From contig NKPV01000009.1 in NCBI GenBank assembly GCA_002254605.1, forward strand, positions 1 to 36,246: a DNA stretch of 36,246 nt, read 5' to 3'. The notes beneath the pieces were generated by a model. The model searched no databases, was not told the origin of the DNA, and worked only from the letters and a program-made list of their open reading frames with translations. Position 1 is the stretch's first letter. Every line of letters starts with the position of its first letter. The stretch comes from Armatimonadetes bacterium JP3_11 (GTDB lineage Bacteria > Armatimonadota > Fimbriimonadia > Fimbriimonadales > GBS-DC). Position numbers and translations under genes: made by a program. Positions 32,972 to 36,246 of this stretch are shown here, piece by piece.

Positions 32972-34531
32972 ATGTCCTCTCGGATAGCGCTGATAAGCGT
33001 CTCGGATAAGACAGGGCTGGAGCCGTTCGCGCGGGGTCTGTACGCGCTGGGGTTCCAATTCCTCTCTACGGGCGGCACGGCGCGTGCCTTGCGCTCATGG
33101 GCGCTGCCCGTGCAGGAAGTGAGCGAATGGACCAGTAGCCCCGAAATCTTGGATGGGCGTGTGAAGACGCTGCACCCACGCATTCACGCCGCACTCCTGG
33201 CGAACCTCCACCTGCCCGAACACCGGCAGACGCTGCAGGAGTTGAATCTGACGCCGATTGAACTGGTGGTCGTGAATCTGTATCCTTTCGAGCGGGCGTT
33301 GCGAGCAGGGGCGTCCGAAACGGAGCAGATTGAGCAGATCGATATCGGCGGACCCACACTGCTCCGCGCCGCGGCGAAGAATTTCGAGCATGTGGCAGTG
33401 GTGGTGAACCCTGCCGACTACGAGTGGGTGCTGTCGCGCTTGCAGGCGGGCGGGCTGAGTCGTGAGGAGCGCGCACGGCTGGCATATCGAGCGTTTGCGC
33501 ATGTCGCCGAGTATGATGCGCTGATCGCCGATTGGTTCCGCCGCTACGATCCCGAGGGGGAACTGCCTCAAACACTCACGCTCACTTTCCGACTCGCGCA
33601 ACGCCTGCGCTACGGCGAGAACCCCCACCAGAAGGCAGCGTTCTATAGAGAGCCGTTCGCCCCAGCAGGATGCATCGCGACCGCCGAACAGCTCTGGGGC
33701 AAAGAGCTGTCCTACAATAACCTCTTGGACGCGGACGCGGCGCTGGAGCTGGTACGCGAGTTCGAACAGCCTGCTTGTGCAATTATTAAACACACAAACC
33801 CATGCGGTGTTGCGTTGGGGGAGAGCCTCACGGAGGCGTTCCTGCGTGCGCTGGAGGCAGACCCCGTGTCGGCGTTTGGGGGTATCGTGGCGTGCAATCG
33901 CCCAATCGATCGCGAGGTTGCCGAGGCGATGGTCGCGCCCGGGACATTTTTTGAGGTCATCCTGGCGCCGGAATTGACCCCCGATGCGCTCTCGATATTT
34001 CAAGAGCGCAAGGGCTGGGGTCAGAATGTACGTCTTCTGCGCGTGGGCGCACTGGCGCCGCCCAGTCAGATGCGTGGCTATGCCCTACGCAGCCTCACAG
34101 GCGGCGCGCTCTACACCGAACGCGATACCGTAGATTGGAACCCCGAAGCTCTGCAGGTGGTTACCGAGCGCGTACCTACAGAAAACGAGTGGCGCGACCT
34201 GCACTTTGCCTGGCGTGTGGTCAAGCATGTGAAATCGAACGCGATTGTAATCGCCAAAGAGGGCGTGGTGCGGGGGATAGGCGCAGGACAGATGAATCGG
34301 GTCGGCTCGGTACGAATCGCGCTGGAGCAGGCGGGCGCCTATGCGCGTGGGGCGGTGCTGGCGTCCGATGCGTTCTTCCCCTTCCCCGACAGTATCGACC
34401 TCGCGGCGCAGGCGGGTATCCGCGCGATTGTGCAGCCCGGCGGCTCCAAAAAAGACCCCGAGGTCATCGCCGCCGCTAACGAAACGGGCATCGCGATGGT
34501 GTTCACAGGAATTCGCCACTTCCGGCACTGA
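32972..34531 (+). CDS. purH: Bifunctional AICAR formyltransferase / IMP cyclohydrolase
   Basis: The 519-residue enzyme carries out the last two steps of purine synthesis. The N-terminal IMP cyclohydrolase (MGS-like) domain begins [18 protein letters not shown] and includes [11 protein letters not shown] and [16 protein letters not shown]. The AICAR transformylase domain includes [12 protein letters not shown], the catalytic Lys273-His274 pair in [13 protein letters not shown], and the family ending [11 protein letters not shown]. Length is normal. It starts 3 bases after the copper-monooxygenase-like gene, so it is probably read from that promoter, an odd combination of secreted redox protein and purine synthesis. 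One-carbon units would come through glyA. Confidence 0.97.
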   Translation: MSSRIALISVSDKTGLEPFARGLYALGFQFLSTGGTARALRSWALPVQEVSEWTSSPEILDGRVKTLHPRIHAALLANLHLPEHRQTLQELNLTPIELVVVNLYPFERALRAGASETEQIEQIDIGGPTLLRAAAKNFEHVAVVVNPADYEWVLSRLQAGGLSREERARLAYRAFAHVAEYDALIADWFRRYDPEGELPQTLTLTFRLAQRLRYGENPHQKAAFYREPFAPAGCIATAEQLWGKELSYNNLLDADAALELVREFEQPACAIIKHTNPCGVALGESLTEAFLRALEADPVSAFGGIVACNRPIDREVAEAMVAPGTFFEVILAPELTPDALSIFQERKGWGQNVRLLRVGALAPPSQMRGYALRSLTGGALYTERDTVDWNPEALQVVTERVPTENEWRDLHFAWRVVKHVKSNAIVIAKEGVVRGIGAGQMNRVGSVRIALEQAGAYARGAVLASDAFFPFPDSIDLAAQAGIRAIVQPGGSKKDPEVIAAANETGIAMVFTGIRHFRH

Positions 34532-34564
34532 ATGGGCTTAAAATGTGCTTAACTTGTCAGTCGG

Positions 34565-34570
34565 TATACT
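34565..34570 (+). promoter_or_regulatory. -10 element of the PHP-domain gene (TATACT)
   Basis: CGGTATACTTC, 35 bases before the ATG, with GGGAGGG in between. Confidence 0.6.
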
Positions 34571-34605
34571 TCCGCTACTCGCGCACCAGCGAGGGAGGGT
34601 AAGCG

Positions 34606-36246
34606 ATGAAGCGCGTGTTTGTCATAATCGGGATTCTCGGTGGACTGCTGACGGCGCCGCTGGCGTATGCCAGCAAGCGGCTTCCTGCGCCGCCGCAGGG
34701 CGTCGCCGAAGCGGTGATTGCAACCCAAAACGATTTACCCAGCGGTCCTAAAGCCGACGGGCGCGCGGGCGACTATGTGCTGCGCAACCACCAAGCGACT
34801 TTCGTCATCGCAGGCATGCGCCCCACGCACGGGTACGGACGGTTCGGCGGCAGGCTCGTGGACGCCGTGCGCCACGAGGACGGACGACAGAGCGACTTTT
34901 TGGGGGAGCTCTTTTTCGGAATCGCCGACTCGCGCGGAATCTTCACGGCGCGGACCCTGCGCCCCCAAGCGATCGAGATTGTCTCTCCAGGCGGCGCGGG
35001 CAAACCCGCGATGGTGCGCGTGCAGATGGTCGACGAACGACTGCCCCTCATTGACCAGACCCTGCGCCTCCCCAGCCAGCCGATGAACTTGCGCGTGACG
35101 CTCACCTACACACTCCACCCCGATAGCCCCACGCTGTTGATGGAAGCGACCGTTCAGAACCCAACCGACCGCCCCCAGACCTACACGCTGATAGTGGGCT
35201 GGATTCAGGACGATGGCATGCAGATGTATATGCCCCCGTTCGGGCACGCGAAGGCGGCGCAAGGCGCTGCGGCGGGCGCGGGCATGCTCGCGATGGTGCA
35301 GACCCTGCGCGGCGATATCCCCTACGCCGCGGCGGTGAACCATCGCCTCAGCTACGGCATGTTCCCCCTCAGCGAACAATTCCCCACCGTGCAGAAAGTG
35401 CAAGACATCTACCTGCTCTACCTGCTCAACAACGCGCCTGCCGAGCCGAACGGAACCGTCGTGGCGCGGTGGGCGCTGACGGTGGGCAAGGGCGAGACGG
35501 AAACCATCCGCGCCGAGCGCAACCGCCTGCTGAACCTAAAACCCGACACCACGCTCGCCTCGGGAGTGGTGCGTACCCACGACGGCGCACCCCTGGAGAA
35601 TGCCCGCGTCTACCTCTTTCAGCTCAACGGCGAGCGCGAGCAGTTCGTCACCGTCGTGCGCACCGACTCGGCAGGGCGGTTCGAAGCGCAGTTGACGCCC
35701 GGCGCGTATCGCGCGATGGCGTTCGCCGACCACCACACCCCCCAAGAGTTTCGCTTCAGCGCGCCGGTGAGCGCGATGCCGGTGGTGAGCCTGCCTGCGC
35801 CCGCGCACTTGCGCCTCCGCGCGACCGATGAGCGCAACCGCCCCATGCCCACGACCGTCGTGTTCGAGCGGTTGGACGCCCCCCGCGCCAACGCCGAACG
35901 CCTGCCCTACGGCGAGGAGGGCAACTTCGGACGCTGGAACCGCGTGCATTTCAGCCTCACAGGCGACGAAACCCTCGCGGTGGAACCCGGACACTATCGC
36001 ATCACGCTGCTGCGCGGCTTCGAGTACGAAATCGCCCAGCGCGAACTCAAACTCGCGTCGGGGGAGACCGCCGAACTCACCGCGCAACTCGCCCACACCG
36101 CACCCCTGAACGGCTACCTGTCGGGCGACTTCCACCTCCACACCCTCACCTCCCCCGACTCGTTTGACCTTTTTGAGGACAAAATCGCCGCGTATGTGGC
36201 GATGGATGTGCATCTTATGGTCAACACCGACCACGACTACCACACC
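34606..36246 (+). CDS. Secreted PHP-domain protein with carboxypeptidase-regulatory-like domain (cut by window end)
   Basis: The frame is open from ATG 34606 to the last base, giving 547 residues of an incomplete protein. A signal peptide (MKRVFVIIGILGGLLTAPLAYA) is followed by a beta-rich region, then a carboxypeptidase-regulatory-like/beta-sandwich domain (SGVVRTHDGAPLENARVYLF, about 324-385), and near the end the opening of a PHP metal-dependent phosphoesterase domain. The metal ligands H510-x-H512 (GDFHLHT) and the D542-H543 pair (NTDHDY) are in view, with the rest beyond the window. Such proteins are probably extracytoplasmic metallo-hydrolases with unknown phosphoester substrates. GGGAGGG precedes the ATG and TATACT lies at 34565-34570. 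Confidence 0.85.
   Translation, partial: MKRVFVIIGILGGLLTAPLAYASKRLPAPPQGVAEAVIATQNDLPSGPKADGRAGDYVLRNHQATFVIAGMRPTHGYGRFGGRLVDAVRHEDGRQSDFLGELFFGIADSRGIFTARTLRPQAIEIVSPGGAGKPAMVRVQMVDERLPLIDQTLRLPSQPMNLRVTLTYTLHPDSPTLLMEATVQNPTDRPQTYTLIVGWIQDDGMQMYMPPFGHAKAAQGAAAGAGMLAMVQTLRGDIPYAAAVNHRLSYGMFPLSEQFPTVQKVQDIYLLYLLNNAPAEPNGTVVARWALTVGKGETETIRAERNRLLNLKPDTTLASGVVRTHDGAPLENARVYLFQLNGEREQFVTVVRTDSAGRFEAQLTPGAYRAMAFADHHTPQEFRFSAPVSAMPVVSLPAPAHLRLRATDERNRPMPTTVVFERLDAPRANAERLPYGEEGNFGRWNRVHFSLTGDETLAVEPGHYRITLLRGFEYEIAQRELKLASGETAELTAQLAHTAPLNGYLSGDFHLHTLTSPDSFDLFEDKIAAYVAMDVHLMVNTDHDYHT

Noticed and set aside
32054-33058. A 334-codon minus-strand open frame
   Set aside because: It is antisense to the PHM-like domain and the purH start; no ribosome-binding site or family motif.
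1-36246. CRISPR array, insertion sequence, toxin-antitoxin pair or known phage-defence operon
   Set aside because: No regularly spaced direct repeats, transposase motifs, terminal inverted repeats or defence gene families were seen in the window.

Overview
The window is a compact, GC-rich bacterial chromosome segment carrying about 34 protein genes, one tRNA gene and one likely integrase remnant. It contains no insertion sequence, CRISPR array, rRNA or plasmid function that I can recognise. The genes are a mix of core housekeeping functions (lon, folB, sua5/tsaC, greA, rarA, glyA, birA, trmB, cdaA, purH, tRNA-Leu) and secreted redox proteins of types common in Planctomycetota, Acidobacteriota and Armatimonadota. 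These include a redoxin/haem/copper-monooxygenase fusion, a penta-haem cytochrome with a C-terminal FN3 domain, and an NHLRC2-like thioredoxin. The trmB product has a long C-terminal extension, as in thermophiles. My best guess is an uncultured, possibly thermophilic, aerobic bacterium near Armatimonadota. This is inference from gene content, and the phylum cannot be fixed without a search.

Layout. 1-2517: the end of one gene and a whole second gene, possibly a degenerate tubulin-like pair. 2519-8887: a GlmU-like nucleotidyltransferase (-), then lon, psuG, folB and sua5 (+). 8884-11741 (-): rarA, greA and a fumarylacetoacetase-family hydrolase. 11909-13750: the penta-haem secreted cytochrome. 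13830-14321: tRNA-Leu(UAA), followed by a frameshifted tyrosine-recombinase remnant. 14390-17069: glyA (-) divergent from a flavin amine oxidase (+). 17135-21509 (+): SGNH hydrolase, birA, an HMA metal-binding protein, a NarL-type two-component pair, and trmB. 21506-23283 (-): a ThuA-like protein and threonine aldolase. 23380-26783 (+): cdaA, then ridA, a degenerate aldehyde dehydrogenase and a PAP2 phosphatase. 26701-27884 (-): a thioesterase, and the crcB/DUF190 pair. 27964-36246 (+): the NHLRC2-like protein, an unknown secreted protein, the redoxin-haem-PHM fusion, purH, and the start of a secreted PHP-domain protein cut by the window end.

Two whole-window patterns stand out. First, a repeated GGTAYAAT/GGTATACT-type -10 element lies at the starts of about half the transcription units. 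It is often only 6-9 bases from the start codon, which implies leaderless or nearly leaderless mRNAs. Second, convergent genes are packed with 1-base gaps or overlaps of up to 83 bases.

The most interesting gene-level observations are the aldehyde dehydrogenase homologue that lacks its catalytic cysteine and is translationally coupled to ridA, the integrase fossil directly abutting tRNA-Leu, the secreted redox/copper cluster at 27964-32968, and a secreted protein of unknown function with an H-x3-H-x2-E motif.
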